Assembly (NCBI GenBank): GCA_023428065.1
Contig: JAEYZI010000096.1
Span: 1-63,278, forward strand
Length of the DNA: 63,278 nt
Direction of reading: 5' to 3'
Source: Actinomycetes bacterium
GTDB taxonomy: Bacteria > Actinomycetota > Actinomycetes > Actinomycetales > Microbacteriaceae
The notes under the pieces are model-generated. The model made no database searches. It was not told the origin of the DNA and saw nothing but the letters and a program-made list of their open reading frames with translations. Shown in pieces: positions 37,611 through 47,907 of the stretch (the stretch's first letter is position 1; every line of letters begins with the position of its first letter). The translations under genes and the position numbers were made by a program.

Positions 37611-38822
37611 TTACTTGGCTCCCTTGTAGTGGGGGTTCTCCCAGATGACCGATCCGCCCTGGCCGAGGCCCACGCACATCGCCGTGAGGCCGTAGCGCAC
37701 CTCGGGGTGCTCCTCGAACTGGCGGGCGAGCTGGATCATGAGGCGCACGCCGGAGGAGGCGAGCGGGTGGCCGATCGCGATCGCGCCGCCCCACGGGTTG
37801 ACGCGCGGGTCCTCGTCGTCGATGCCGAAGTGGTCGAGGAACGAGAGCACCTGCACGGCGAACGCCTCGTTGAGCTCGAACAGGCCGATGTCGTCGATCG
37901 TGAGGCCGGCCTTGCGCAGCGCCTTCTCGGTCGAGGGGATCGGTCCGATGCCCATCACCTCGGGCTCGACGCCCGCGAAGGCGAACGAGACCATGCGCAT
38001 CTTGATGGGCAGGCCGAGCTCGCGGGCGGCGTCGGCACTCGCGATGAGCGAGACCGTCGCGCCGTCGGTGAGGGGGGAGGCGTTGCCCGCGGTCACCCGG
38101 CCGTGCGGGCGGAACGGGGTCTTGAGGCCGGCGAGGCCCTCGAGCGTCGTCTCGGGGCGCATGCCCTCGTCCTGGGTGGCGAGGCCCCATCCGCTCTCCG
38201 ACTTGATCGCGACGGGCACGAGGTCGGGCTGGATCTTGCCCGCGGCGTAGGCGGCGGCGACCTTCTGCTGGCTGCCGAGGGCGAACCGGTCGCTGCGCTC
38301 CTTGGTGAGCTGCGGGAACCGGTCGTGCAGGCGCTCCGCCGTGTTGCCCATGTTGAGCGAGTCGGGCGACACGAGCTTCTCGGCGAGGAAGCGCGGGTTG
38401 GGGTCGGCGTTGAAGCCCATGGGGTGACGTCCCATGTGCTCGACGCCTCCCGCGATGCCGATGTCGTAGGCGCCGAAGGCGATCGCGCCGGCGATCGTCG
38501 TCACGGTCGTCATCGCGCCGGCGCACATGCGGTCGAGCGCGTAGCCCGGCACGCTGAGGGGGAGGCCGGCGAGGATGGCGGCCGTGCGGCCGAGGGTCAG
38601 GCCCTGGTCGCCCTGCTGCGTCGTCGCGGCGATCGCGACGTCGTCGACGCGGTCCTTCGGGAGGTTGGGGTTCCGCTCGAGCAGTCCGATCATCGCCTTG
38701 ACGATGAGGTCGTCGGCGCGGGTGTTCCAGTACTGGCCCTTCTCCCCGGCGCGTCCGAACGGGGTGCGCACCCCGTCGACGAACACGACGTCCGAGCGGT
38801 GAGCCGAGGGCGTTTGGGCCAC
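37611..38822 (-). CDS. fadA: Acetyl-CoA C-acyltransferase (3-ketoacyl-CoA thiolase)
   Basis: Final, thiolytic step of beta-oxidation, partner of the downstream FadB-like protein. The protein has 403 residues. The nucleophile is C100 in DRMCAGAM; the C-terminal catalytic residues are NEAFA, H352 in GHPLASSG and C383 in MCVGLGQGG. Start GTG 38822. Confidence 0.94.
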   Translation of the reverse strand: MAQTPSAHRSDVVFVDGVRTPFGRAGEKGQYWNTRADDLIVKAMIGLLERNPNLPKDRVDDVAIAATTQQGDQGLTLGRTAAILAGLPLSVPGYALDRMCAGAMTTVTTIAGAIAFGAYDIGIAGGVEHMGRHPMGFNADPNPRFLAEKLVSPDSLNMGNTAERLHDRFPQLTKERSDRFALGSQQKVAAAYAAGKIQPDLVPVAIKSESGWGLATQDEGMRPETTLEGLAGLKTPFRPHGRVTAGNASPLTDGATVSLIASADAARELGLPIKMRMVSFAFAGVEPEVMGIGPIPSTEKALRKAGLTIDDIGLFELNEAFAVQVLSFLDHFGIDDEDPRVNPWGGAIAIGHPLASSGVRLMIQLARQFEEHPEVRYGLTAMCVGLGQGGSVIWENPHYKGAK

Positions 38823-38932
38823 GATGCCTCCACAGATCAGGGGACGGATGCGGGCGCGCGCGTACGCACCCGGGTCTGTGTCGATCCTAGGCAGCCCCTC
38901 CCGGGCGCGCTCGAATCGTTCGGCGGAAGCTA

Positions 38933-40162
38933 CTACCCGGCGGCGGGAGCGGACCCCGGCGCTTGGCGCGCCTCGACAAACGCGTCCGCGATGAGGCCCG
39001 CGAGCTCGTCGAGCTGCCAGGCCCGAGCCCCGAGCGCCGAGAGCGCAGCCGCGACCGTCTCGGGCGTGATCTCCGCGGGGGGCGCCCACGCCACGCGGCG
39101 CAGGGTCTCCGGGGTCAGCATGTTCTCGACCGGGATCGCGAGCTCCTCGGCACGGGCCGTGACTGCCGCGCGCGCGAGCTTGAGTCGGCGGTCGGCCTCG
39201 GGGTTCTTCTCCGCCCATACGCGGGGCGCCGGTACGCCGTCGCCCGTGCCGCGCATGCTCGGCGGCTCGGGGTCGGCGACGCCCGCCTCGACGGCCGCCC
39301 ACCACCGGTCGAGCTCGCGTCGGCTCGCGCGTCCCGTGAACTCCTTGAGTGCCGCGAGCTCGCGTTTGCTCGCGGGCTGCGCCTTCGCGACGGCGACGAG
39401 CGCGAGGTCCGGCACGAGGCGACCCGGGGCGCTGTCGAGCTGCTGCGCGAGCTCGTCGCGCGCGATCCACAGCGAGCGCGCGATCGCGAGCTGCCGCGGC
39501 GAGCGCAGGGAGTGCATTCCGGACAGGCGGCGCCACGGCTCCTGGCGCACGGGCGTCGTCTTCTCGAGCACCGCCGCGAACTCCTGCCGTGCGATCTCCT
39601 CCTTGCCCGCATCGGCGAGGAGTTCGGCGATGCGGTCCCGCAGGTCGGGCAGCAGCTCGACGTCGAGGGCGGCGTAGACGAGCCAGCCCTGCGGGAGCGG
39701 TCGCGTCGACCAGTCGGCGGCCGAGTGCGCCTTCGCGAGATGGATGCCGAGGAGCTCCTCCACGACGGTCGCGAGGCCGACCCGGGGGAGTCCTGCGATG
39801 CGCGCGCCGAGTTCGGTGTCGAAGATCGTGACGGGATCGAGGCCCACCTCGCGCAGGCACGCGAGATCCTGGCTCGCGGCGTGCAGGATCCATTCCTCCG
39901 AGCGCATGATCTCCTGGAGCTCGTCGAAGCGCCCGATCGCGGGCGGATCGAAGAGGAAGGTGCCGGCACCCCGGCGGAACACCTGGATGAGGTAGGCGCG
40001 CTGCGAGTACCGGAATCCGGAGGCGCGCTCGGCGTCGACGGCGAACGGCCCCGTTCCGCCGTCGAGGGCGCGCACCGCGTCGAGGTACTCCTCGCGGGTG
40101 TCGATGACGCGAACCTCGGGGTGATCCGCGTCCGCCGTGGGAAGAGAGGCGGCGTCAGTCAC
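38933..40162 (-). CDS. RNase D-like 3'-5' exonuclease with HRDC domain
   Basis: A 409-residue DEDD-family exonuclease. Exo I is D43/E45 in VDAERASG. Later motifs are seen as HAASQDLACL, FDTELGARIAG and YAALDVELL. An HRDC domain lies near residues 210-300, followed by a C-terminal extension. It probably trims structured RNA. GTG start at 40162 overlaps the DUF3000 gene by eight bases, a conserved pairing in actinobacteria. Confidence 0.9.
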   Translation of the reverse strand: MTDAASLPTADADHPEVRVIDTREEYLDAVRALDGGTGPFAVDAERASGFRYSQRAYLIQVFRRGAGTFLFDPPAIGRFDELQEIMRSEEWILHAASQDLACLREVGLDPVTIFDTELGARIAGLPRVGLATVVEELLGIHLAKAHSAADWSTRPLPQGWLVYAALDVELLPDLRDRIAELLADAGKEEIARQEFAAVLEKTTPVRQEPWRRLSGMHSLRSPRQLAIARSLWIARDELAQQLDSAPGRLVPDLALVAVAKAQPASKRELAALKEFTGRASRRELDRWWAAVEAGVADPEPPSMRGTGDGVPAPRVWAEKNPEADRRLKLARAAVTARAEELAIPVENMLTPETLRRVAWAPPAEITPETVAAALSALGARAWQLDELAGLIADAFVEARQAPGSAPAAG

Positions 40163-40751
40163 GCGGGGCCCGTCGGTGAGGGAACAGGGAGACGGCATCC
40201 GAGCTGGGCGGCAACCCGGCGAGCATGCAGAGCAGGTCGCACCACGCCTCGACCTGCGCGCGCACGTCGGGGCTCCCCGGCGACCACGACGCGCGCAGCT
40301 CAAGCTGGGCGGCGTCGCCCTGGCCGGCGAGTTCGCCGAAGCCGGTCGAGAGCACCTTCGTCGCGGTGCCGGATGGCGCGCTGTAGTCGGCGCCGCGGGC
40401 ATCGAGCGCGTCGACGAGCCACGACCAGGCGACCTCCGCGATGAACGGGTCGACGCCGATCTCGGTCTCGAGCGGCGCCTGGGCGTACGCGACGACGCGG
40501 AATGCCCCGCCCCACGCATCCGGTTCCTCGGGGTCGTAGAGCAGCACGAAGCGGCCCGTGCCGAGCACGGAGTCGATGCCGTGCACGGTCGGTCGGACGT
40601 CGGCGGCGAGCGCGAACGAGTGCGGCGCGAGCCCGGCGGGGGACGGGATCTCGACGACCTCCATCTCGGGGCGCGGTTCCGCCGCCCGCATCGAGGCGAC
40701 GGCTGCCGCGAACGCCGCGGGCGTGTCGAGGCCGGACTCGGGGGTGCTCAC
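40155..40751 (-). CDS. DUF3000 family protein
   Basis: A 198-residue actinobacterial protein of unknown function. It has HGIDSVLGTGRFVLLYDPEEPDAWGG-like segments in an alpha/beta domain, a conserved WSWLVDAL helix, and a C-terminal AWCDLLCMLAGLPP motif. It is first in the operon with the RNase D-like gene. Confidence 0.9.
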   Translation of the reverse strand: MSTPESGLDTPAAFAAAVASMRAAEPRPEMEVVEIPSPAGLAPHSFALAADVRPTVHGIDSVLGTGRFVLLYDPEEPDAWGGAFRVVAYAQAPLETEIGVDPFIAEVAWSWLVDALDARGADYSAPSGTATKVLSTGFGELAGQGDAAQLELRASWSPGSPDVRAQVEAWCDLLCMLAGLPPSSDAVSLFPHRRAPRD

Positions 40752-40818
40752 GAGGGAAGCCTAGGATTCTGGGACAGGGGCGGGGCGATGCCACGCCGTC
40801 GCCGGATGGGAGGTCGTC

Positions 40819-42036
40819 GTGCCGCGTCGCACGAGCCGAGGTCGATCCGCACTGCGTACCGCCGTCTGGGGGGTCGTCGGCGTCGGCGCCGTCGCGGCGG
40901 CCGCCGTCGCGGCGCTCAGCGCGCTCGTCGCCCGCACGGTCGTCGTGCCGCCGTCGCGTCGCGACGACGACATCCGCGTCCTCGGGGTGGATCCCGCCGC
41001 GCGCCGCATCCGGCTCACGGCGACACCCGACTCCCTGCTCCCCGGCGAGTACAGCTTCTGGTTCTCGGGCGACTCCGGGCACGCACGGGTCGGCGAGATC
41101 GTGGAGACGGATCGGTGGGGGGTCACACGGGAGCTCCTCGGCGTCGACTTCGGCGACCTGCTCGCGGCCCGTCGTGGCCGCTTCTCGGGGTGGTTCTGGC
41201 TCTCGCCCCGCGAGCTCGGCGTGCCGTACGAGAACGTGTCGGTCACGACACCGCTCGGCCCCGCGCCCGCCTGGTTCATCCCGACGACGGAGGAGTCCGA
41301 CCGCTGGGTGATCCTCGTGCATGGCAGGGCGGTTCGGCGTGCGGAGACGCTCCGCGCGGTCACGCCCTTCCGTCGTGCCGGCTACCACAGCCTCCTCGTG
41401 TCGTATCGCAACGACGGCGAGGCGCCCCACAGTCCCGACAACCGCTACGCGCTCGGTGAGCGGGAGTGGGTCGACGTCGACGCCGCGATGGCGTATGCGA
41501 TCGCCCGCGGGGCGCGCGAGATCGTGCTCATGGGGTGGTCGATGGGCGGCGCGACGGTGCTGCAGGCCCTCACGCGGTCGCCGCGCTCGGCGCTCGTGAC
41601 GGGCGTCGTGCTCGAGTCGCCCGTCGTCGACTGGATCGCGACGCTCGACTTCCAGGCGCGCATGCGTCGGCTCCCGGGCGTCGTGCGCTGGGGCGTGTAC
41701 CTGCTCATCCGCTCGCGCTGGGGACGGATCGTCACGGGGCTCGCCGAGCCGCTCGATCTCGCGCGCATGGACTTCGTGACCCGAGCCGCCGAACTCGACC
41801 GCCCCATCCTGCTGCTGCACAGCGTCGACGACGGCTTCGTGCCCGCGACGGCGTCGATCGCCCTCGCCGCCGCCCGACCCGACATCGTGACGTTCGAGGA
41901 GTTCACGATCGCGCGCCACACGAAGCTCTGGAACTACGACCGCACGCGCTGGGAGGATGCGATCGTCAACTGGCTCGACGCGCTCGAGACGGTGGCCGCC
42001 GATCAGCCCGCCGAGGGCACGAGCCAGCGCGCGTAG
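40819..42036 (+). CDS. Alpha/beta hydrolase with N-terminal membrane anchor
   Basis: A 405-residue protein. A membrane segment at about residues 13-40 anchors it, with most of the protein probably outside. The catalytic triad can be read as S241 in GWSMGG, D337 or D338 in HSVDDGFVP, and H367 in ARHTKLW. The HGRAVRR segment after the oxyanion strand and the lid region (about 260-310) fit serine hydrolases. The substrate is unknown. It diverges from DUF3000 and converges on the RibD_C gene with a 34-base overlap. Confidence 0.87.
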   Translation: MPRRTSRGRSALRTAVWGVVGVGAVAAAAVAALSALVARTVVVPPSRRDDDIRVLGVDPAARRIRLTATPDSLLPGEYSFWFSGDSGHARVGEIVETDRWGVTRELLGVDFGDLLAARRGRFSGWFWLSPRELGVPYENVSVTTPLGPAPAWFIPTTEESDRWVILVHGRAVRRAETLRAVTPFRRAGYHSLLVSYRNDGEAPHSPDNRYALGEREWVDVDAAMAYAIARGAREIVLMGWSMGGATVLQALTRSPRSALVTGVVLESPVVDWIATLDFQARMRRLPGVVRWGVYLLIRSRWGRIVTGLAEPLDLARMDFVTRAAELDRPILLLHSVDDGFVPATASIALAAARPDIVTFEEFTIARHTKLWNYDRTRWEDAIVNWLDALETVAADQPAEGTSQRA

Positions 42037-42728
42037 AGGCCGCCCGCGTCGTCCACGAGGAGGGACTCGAGGGCGAGCTCGACGGCGGCGTGAGCGCGTG
42101 CGCCGAGCACCGGAAGGGCCGCCCCGACGAGTCGGGGGCTCGTCGAGAGGCACAGCTCGCCCACGAGACCTGCCGCGACCAGTTCCGCCGCGAGTGCGGG
42201 ACCGCCCTCGCAGACGATGCGCGGGGCGATCGCCGCGAGTTCGCAGATCGCGTCGCGCGGGTTCACCCGGCCCATGTCGTCGGCTGGGAGCGGCAGGAAG
42301 CGGTGCGGTGCGGCGAGCGTCTCGGCGACGCGTGTGCGCGCCGACTCGGGGGCGAGGACGAGCAGGCGCTCCGGGTCGGCCGCGTCGCGGGTCTCGGCGC
42401 CGCTCAGGTCGCCCGAGGACGTGAGCACGGCGAGCCGCGCCGTCCGCGGGAGGAGGTAGCCCTCGGCCCGCATGCTCGCGGCGCCGATGAGCACGACGTC
42501 GCTCTCCGCACGGATCGCGCCGAGCACGGCACGGTCGGCGCGACTCGAGAGCGACTCGGAGGTGCCGTCGTCACCGCGCGCGCTGCCGTCGACGCTCGCG
42601 ACGAGGTTGACCCGGATGCCGGCGGCGTCGGGAGAGCGGCGGTACAGCTCGCGCAGGCGGTCGCGGGTGTCGGGCTCCCCGACGGGGATCGGCTCGCCCG
42701 GCGTGGGGTGCAGCTGCCGCAGGATCAC
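42003..42728 (-). CDS. RibD C-terminal / dihydrofolate reductase-like family protein
   Basis: A 241-residue NADPH-dependent reductase-fold protein with the RibD_C pattern: VNLVASVDGSARG near the start, SDVVLIGAASMRAEGY, and IVCEGGPALAAELVAAGLVGEL for NADPH binding. It has no deaminase domain, so it is a stand-alone member. It might act in riboflavin synthesis or a related reduction. It is coupled to the upstream sufE-like gene by a GTGA overlap. Confidence 0.85.
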   Translation of the reverse strand: MILRQLHPTPGEPIPVGEPDTRDRLRELYRRSPDAAGIRVNLVASVDGSARGDDGTSESLSSRADRAVLGAIRAESDVVLIGAASMRAEGYLLPRTARLAVLTSSGDLSGAETRDAADPERLLVLAPESARTRVAETLAAPHRFLPLPADDMGRVNPRDAICELAAIAPRIVCEGGPALAAELVAAGLVGELCLSTSPRLVGAALPVLGARAHAAVELALESLLVDDAGGLYARWLVPSAG

Positions 42729-43159
42729 GCGGCGGACTTCTCGCGCACCTGCCGCTGCGCGCGCCCGAGGAGCCCCGACATCCCTCGGATGCGCAGGGGG
42801 CTCACCGCCTCGGTGAGGCCGATCGTGAGCGGGTAGTCGGCGGGCACCGCGAGGACCTCCTCGACCGTGAGGCCCGCGAGACCCTGCACGAGGATCGAGG
42901 CGAAGCCGCGCGTCGTCGGCGCCTCGCGCGGCGCGGTCGCGTGCAGGTGCACGATCCCGTCGTCGTCGATCTCCACGAAGATGTACACCGGCGATTGGCA
43001 CTCCTCGACCCGTTCGAGCAGGTCGGGGTGGTCGGCGTAGCGCTCCGGCAGCTCGGGCAGCTCGTGCGAGAACTCGAGCAGCAGCTGCAGCCGGTCCGGC
43101 ACCTCGAGCGCGAGGAAGTCGTCGCGGATCTCGGCGAGCTTCGCAGGGAGGGTCGTCAT
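42725..43159 (-). CDS. SufE family protein
   Basis: Sulfur acceptor that takes persulfide from a SufS-type cysteine desulfurase for Fe-S cluster assembly. The protein has 144 residues, normal for SufE. The acceptor is C54 in EECQSPVYI. The C-terminal helices contain ARGF-like APTTRGFASI. The neighbour on the upstream side is a rhodanese, another persulfide-handling enzyme, 36 bases away on the same strand. Confidence 0.92.
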   Translation of the reverse strand: MTTLPAKLAEIRDDFLALEVPDRLQLLLEFSHELPELPERYADHPDLLERVEECQSPVYIFVEIDDDGIVHLHATAPREAPTTRGFASILVQGLAGLTVEEVLAVPADYPLTIGLTEAVSPLRIRGMSGLLGRAQRQVREKSAA

Positions 43160-43195
43160 GCCGTCACCCCGTCGAACGCCGCGCGTGCGCGACGC

Positions 43196-44095
43196 TCAGC
43201 GCGAGGGGACCGCGCCGGGCTCAGCGCCCTTGACGATCGGAACGCGCACGGCGCTGCCCCACTCGGTCCACGACCCGTCATAGTTGCGCACTCCCTCGAA
43301 GCCGAGAAGATGGGTGAGCACGAACCAGGTGTGGCTCGAGCGCTCGCCGATCCGGCAGTAGGCGATCACGCTATCACCGTCCTTCAGACCGGCCCCGTCG
43401 CGGTAGATGGCGTCGAGCTCGTCCTTCGGCTTGAACGATCCGTCCTCGGCGACGGCCTTCGCCCACGGCACGTTCTGCGCGGTCGGGATGTGGCCCGCGC
43501 GCAGCGTGCCCTCCTCGGGGTAGGCGGGCGCCGTCGTGCGGTCGCCCACGTACTCCTCGGGCGAGCGGACGTCGATGAGGGGGTTGCCGAGATGGGCGAG
43601 CACGTCCTCCTTGAAGGCACGGACGGCGCTGTCGTCGCGCTCCACGACGGGGTAGTCGACCGGCTCGCGCTTCGGGACCTCGGTCGTGTACGGGCGGCCC
43701 TCGGCCTCCCACTTCGCGCGTCCGCCGTCGAGCAGGCGCACGTCCTCGTGACCGAAGAGCGTGAACACCCACAGCGCGTAGGCCGCCCACCAGTTGTTTT
43801 TGTCGCCGTAGATGACGATCGTGTCGTCCCGCGAGATGCCGCGGCCGCCGAGGAGCTTCGCGAAGCCCTCGCCGTCGAGGTAGTCGCGCTCGACGGGGTC
43901 GTTGAGGTCGGTGTGCCAGTCGATCTTGACGGCGCCCTCGATGTGGCCGGTCTCGTAGAGCAGGACGTCCTCGTCCGACTCGACGACGACGAGCCCGGGC
44001 TCGCCCAGGTGCTCGGCGAGCCATTCGGTGCTCACGAGCCGCTCGGGGTGTGCGAAGCGGGCGAAGGCGGGGTTCGGGTCGGTCTCGACGGCCAT
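43196..44095 (-). CDS. sseA: Sulfurtransferase (two-domain rhodanese, SseA type)
   Basis: Thiosulfate/3-mercaptopyruvate sulfurtransferase. The protein has 299 residues with an inactive N-terminal rhodanese domain and an active C-terminal one, the persulfide-forming residue being C247 in AYCRIGERSSH. The N-terminal domain keeps GHIEGAVKIDW and the C-terminal domain RAGHIPTAQNVPW. AAGGAG precedes ATG 44095. It forms a likely operon with sufE and the RibD_C gene. Confidence 0.93.
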   Translation of the reverse strand: MAVETDPNPAFARFAHPERLVSTEWLAEHLGEPGLVVVESDEDVLLYETGHIEGAVKIDWHTDLNDPVERDYLDGEGFAKLLGGRGISRDDTIVIYGDKNNWWAAYALWVFTLFGHEDVRLLDGGRAKWEAEGRPYTTEVPKREPVDYPVVERDDSAVRAFKEDVLAHLGNPLIDVRSPEEYVGDRTTAPAYPEEGTLRAGHIPTAQNVPWAKAVAEDGSFKPKDELDAIYRDGAGLKDGDSVIAYCRIGERSSHTWFVLTHLLGFEGVRNYDGSWTEWGSAVRVPIVKGAEPGAVPSR

Positions 44096-44232
44096 GAGGG
44101 TGTGTCTCCTTGCGGGTAGGCTCTTCCACGTCCAGGGTAGGCACCCGCCACACCCCGCGCCGGGCGTTCGTAAGAGTACGACACAACCCTGCCGTTCCCG
44201 CCGTCGCCCCGACGGCCATCCGAAGGACCCGC

Positions 44233-45220
44233 ATGCCCCAGCACTCCGCGTCGCTCCTCGACCGCGCCCCCGAGATGTCGGGCGCCCAGATGGCGGCGTC
44301 GCTCGTGCCCCCGCGGCAGTTCGCGCAGGCGACGCTCGAGAGCTACCGTCCCGATCCCGACTTCCCGTCGCAGGCGGAGGCGGTCGAGAAGGTCCGCGCG
44401 TTCGCGGATGCCATGCGCGGCGGGGGAGCGGCCCGCGGCCTGTTCGGACGCCGCAAGGCCCCGGAGGCGAAGCCCGGCATCTACCTCGACGGCGGTTTCG
44501 GCGTCGGCAAGACACACCTGCTCGCGTCGCTGTGGCACCTCGCGCCGGGACGCAAGTACTTCGGGACGTTCATCGAGTACACGGCGCTCGTGGGCGCCCT
44601 CGGCTACGCCAACGCCGTCTCGCTGCTGCGCGGCGCCTCGCTCGTCGCGATCGACGAGTTCGAGCTCGACGACCCGGGCGACACGATGATGATGACGCGT
44701 CTGCTCGGCGAGCTCGCGGGCGACGGCACCCGCATTGCGGCGACCTCCAACACGCCGCCCAACGCCCTCGGCGAGGGCCGTTTCGCGGCCGTCGACTTCC
44801 TGCGCGAGATCCAGGCGCTCTCGGACCGCTTCGACATCATCCGCATCGACGGTCTCGACTACCGTCGCCGCGAGGTCCAGGGCCATGCCGCCGTCACCGA
44901 CCCCGATGCGATCGAGCCAGCCCTCGCGGCCCTCGGCGGCACGACGACCGACGACGACTTCGACGCCCTCCTCGCCCACCTCGCGCGCGTGCATCCGTCG
45001 CGCTACGTCGGGATGGTCGAGGGGCTCGCGGGGGTCGGCCTGCGCGGGGTACGCACGCTCGTCGACCAGGCGGATGCGCTGCGGTTCGTCGCGTTCGTCG
45101 ACCGGCTCTACGACGAGCAGGTGAGCGTCGTCGCCTCCGGCACGCCCCTCGACGAGGTGTTCGGCGCCGAGATGATGGCGGGCGGATACCGCAAGAAGTA
45201 CCTGCGGGCCGTCTCGCGGC

Positions 45221-45240
<20 letters not shown>
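44233..45240 (+). CDS. zapE: Cell division ATPase ZapE (AFG1 family)
   Basis: AFG1/LACE1-type P-loop ATPase. In E. coli ZapE interacts with FtsZ, and in mitochondria the family aids protein turnover. The protein has 335 residues. Walker A is GGFGVGKTH (K93) and Walker B is LVAIDEFEL, followed by the sensor ATSNTPPNAL. The ATG at 44233 follows GAAGGA. It diverges from sseA and overlaps the convergent nhaA by 20 bases. Confidence 0.9.
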
Positions 45241-46372
<1,132 letters not shown>

Positions 46373-46428
46373 GGGTCCACTCTTTCATGCGTCTGCCGGG
46401 ACGATTCGCGGGAAAGCGGCAGCGGTTC

Positions 46429-46444
46429 GAAACGTGATGTTTAC
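46429..46444 (+). promoter_or_regulatory. GlnR-type half-site pair upstream of amtB
   Basis: GAAAC-n6-TTTAC with the AC-n9-AC spacing of GlnR sites. It is weaker than the next box and shares the same 11-base phase within the pair. Confidence 0.4.
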
Positions 46445-46459
46445 ATGCCCGCCTGCGCC

Positions 46460-46475
46460 GTAACACTCGCGAAAC
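46460..46475 (+). promoter_or_regulatory. GlnR box upstream of amtB
   Basis: GTAAC-n6-GAAAC is an exact match to the actinobacterial GlnR consensus gTnAC-n6-GaAAC. Another GAAAC half-site follows at 46493-46497 in 11-base phase. It suggests nitrogen-dependent control of amtB. No glnR gene is in the window. Confidence 0.6.
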
Positions 46476-46580
46476 AGCTCACGCGTCGATACGAAACGTC
46501 GCCCTCCCAGACTGGCCCCCGTACCCGAAGGCCCGGCGGTGCACGCCCCGGTCCGATGCAACGAGAGAGGTAACAACCAC

Positions 46581-47801
46581 ATGGATAGCGGCAACTTCGC
46601 CTGGTCCATCGCAGCGACGGCACTCGTCCTGTTCATGACCCCCGGCGTGGCCTTCTTCTACGGCGGATTGGTCAAGGCCAAGAGCGTCGTCAGCATGATG
46701 ATGATGAGCTTCGGAGCCCTCGGCCTCGTGAGCGTCCTGTGGATCCTGTACGGATTCAACATGAGCCTCGGCGGCGGCACGCTCGCCTTCGCGGGCAACC
46801 CCTTCGAGAACTTCGGGTTCGCGAACGGCGCGGACAGCGCGACGCTCGTGGGCGCGACGTTCGGCGCGACCTTCGCGATCATCACGGTCGCGCTCATCTC
46901 GGGCGCCATCGCCGACCGTGCGAAGTTCGGCTCGTGGCTCGTCTTCGCGGGCATCTGGGCCACGGTCGTGTACTTCCCGGTCGCGGCCTGGGTGTGGGGC
47001 GACGGCTGGATCTTCAACTGGGGTGACAACACGGGCCTCCCGGCGGTCATCGACTACGCCGGCGGCACTGCGGTGCACATCAACGCGGGCGCCGCGGCTC
47101 TCGCTCTCGCTCTCGTGCTCGGCAAGCGCATCGGCTTCGCCAAGGGCATCCAGAAGCCCCACAACGTGCCGCTCACGCTCCTCGGCGCGTCGATCCTGTG
47201 GTTCGGCTGGTTCGGCTTCAACGCGGGCGCCGAGGGCACCTTCGGGCTCCTCGGACCCGAGAACACGGGTGCGGGTCTCATCGTCATCAACACCCTCGGG
47301 GCCACCGCGGCCGCGGTGCTCGGCTGGCTGATCGTCGAGAAGCTCAAGGACGGCAAGGCGACCTCGGTCGGCGCCGGCTCGGGTGCCGTCGCGGGCCTCG
47401 TGGCGATCACCCCGTCCTGCGCGAACCTCGACCCGATCTGGGCGCTCGTGCTCGGCGTCGTCGCGGGTGCGCTCTGCGCCCTCGCGGTCGAGCTCAAGTT
47501 CAAGCTCGGCTTCGACGACTCGCTCGACGTGGTCGGCATCCACATGGTCGGCGGCCTCATCGGCACCCTCTACCTCGGCTTCTTCGCGATCGGAACGGGC
47601 CTCGTGTTCTCCGGCGACTTCGGTCAGCTCGCGTCGCAGGCGGTCGCGGCGGTCGCCGTGATGCTCTACTCCTTCGTGGTCGCCTTCGTGGTCGGCTTCG
47701 CGATCGAGAAGACGATCGGATTCCGCATCAAGAGCGAGGACGAGCTCGCCGGTGTCGACACGGTCGTGCACGGCGAAGAGGGCTACGTCCTGGCCGACTG
47801 A
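46581..47801 (+). CDS. amtB: Ammonium transporter
   Basis: Trimeric channel for ammonium uptake. The protein has 406 residues with eleven predicted spans. It has the twin-His pore pair H166 (GTAVHINAG) and H321 (GIHMVGGL), the signature-like DYAGGTAVH, and SGAVAGLVAITPSCA. GAGAGG lies about 10 bases before the ATG. GlnR boxes lie upstream. The next gene is not glnK but a degenerate Amt-like paralogue, separated by a strong hairpin. Confidence 0.96.
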   Translation: MDSGNFAWSIAATALVLFMTPGVAFFYGGLVKAKSVVSMMMMSFGALGLVSVLWILYGFNMSLGGGTLAFAGNPFENFGFANGADSATLVGATFGATFAIITVALISGAIADRAKFGSWLVFAGIWATVVYFPVAAWVWGDGWIFNWGDNTGLPAVIDYAGGTAVHINAGAAALALALVLGKRIGFAKGIQKPHNVPLTLLGASILWFGWFGFNAGAEGTFGLLGPENTGAGLIVINTLGATAAAVLGWLIVEKLKDGKATSVGAGSGAVAGLVAITPSCANLDPIWALVLGVVAGALCALAVELKFKLGFDDSLDVVGIHMVGGLIGTLYLGFFAIGTGLVFSGDFGQLASQAVAAVAVMLYSFVVAFVVGFAIEKTIGFRIKSEDELAGVDTVVHGEEGYVLAD

Positions 47802-47824
47802 GCCTCGGCTCGAACAACCCGGCG

Positions 47825-47858
47825 CGGGGCGCCGTCTCCTGGCGGAGGCGGCGCCCCG
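47825..47858 (+). terminator. Strong hairpin after amtB
   Basis: A 15-bp stem (47825-47839 with 47844-47858, one T-G pair) and a TGGC loop, 23 bases past the amtB stop. There is no T run. It could end most amtB transcripts or reduce expression of the next gene. Confidence 0.6.
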
Positions 47859-47907
47859 TATCGTTGGGTGCATCCGACGCGTTCGACCCCGACCGACCGG
47901 AGCGTGC

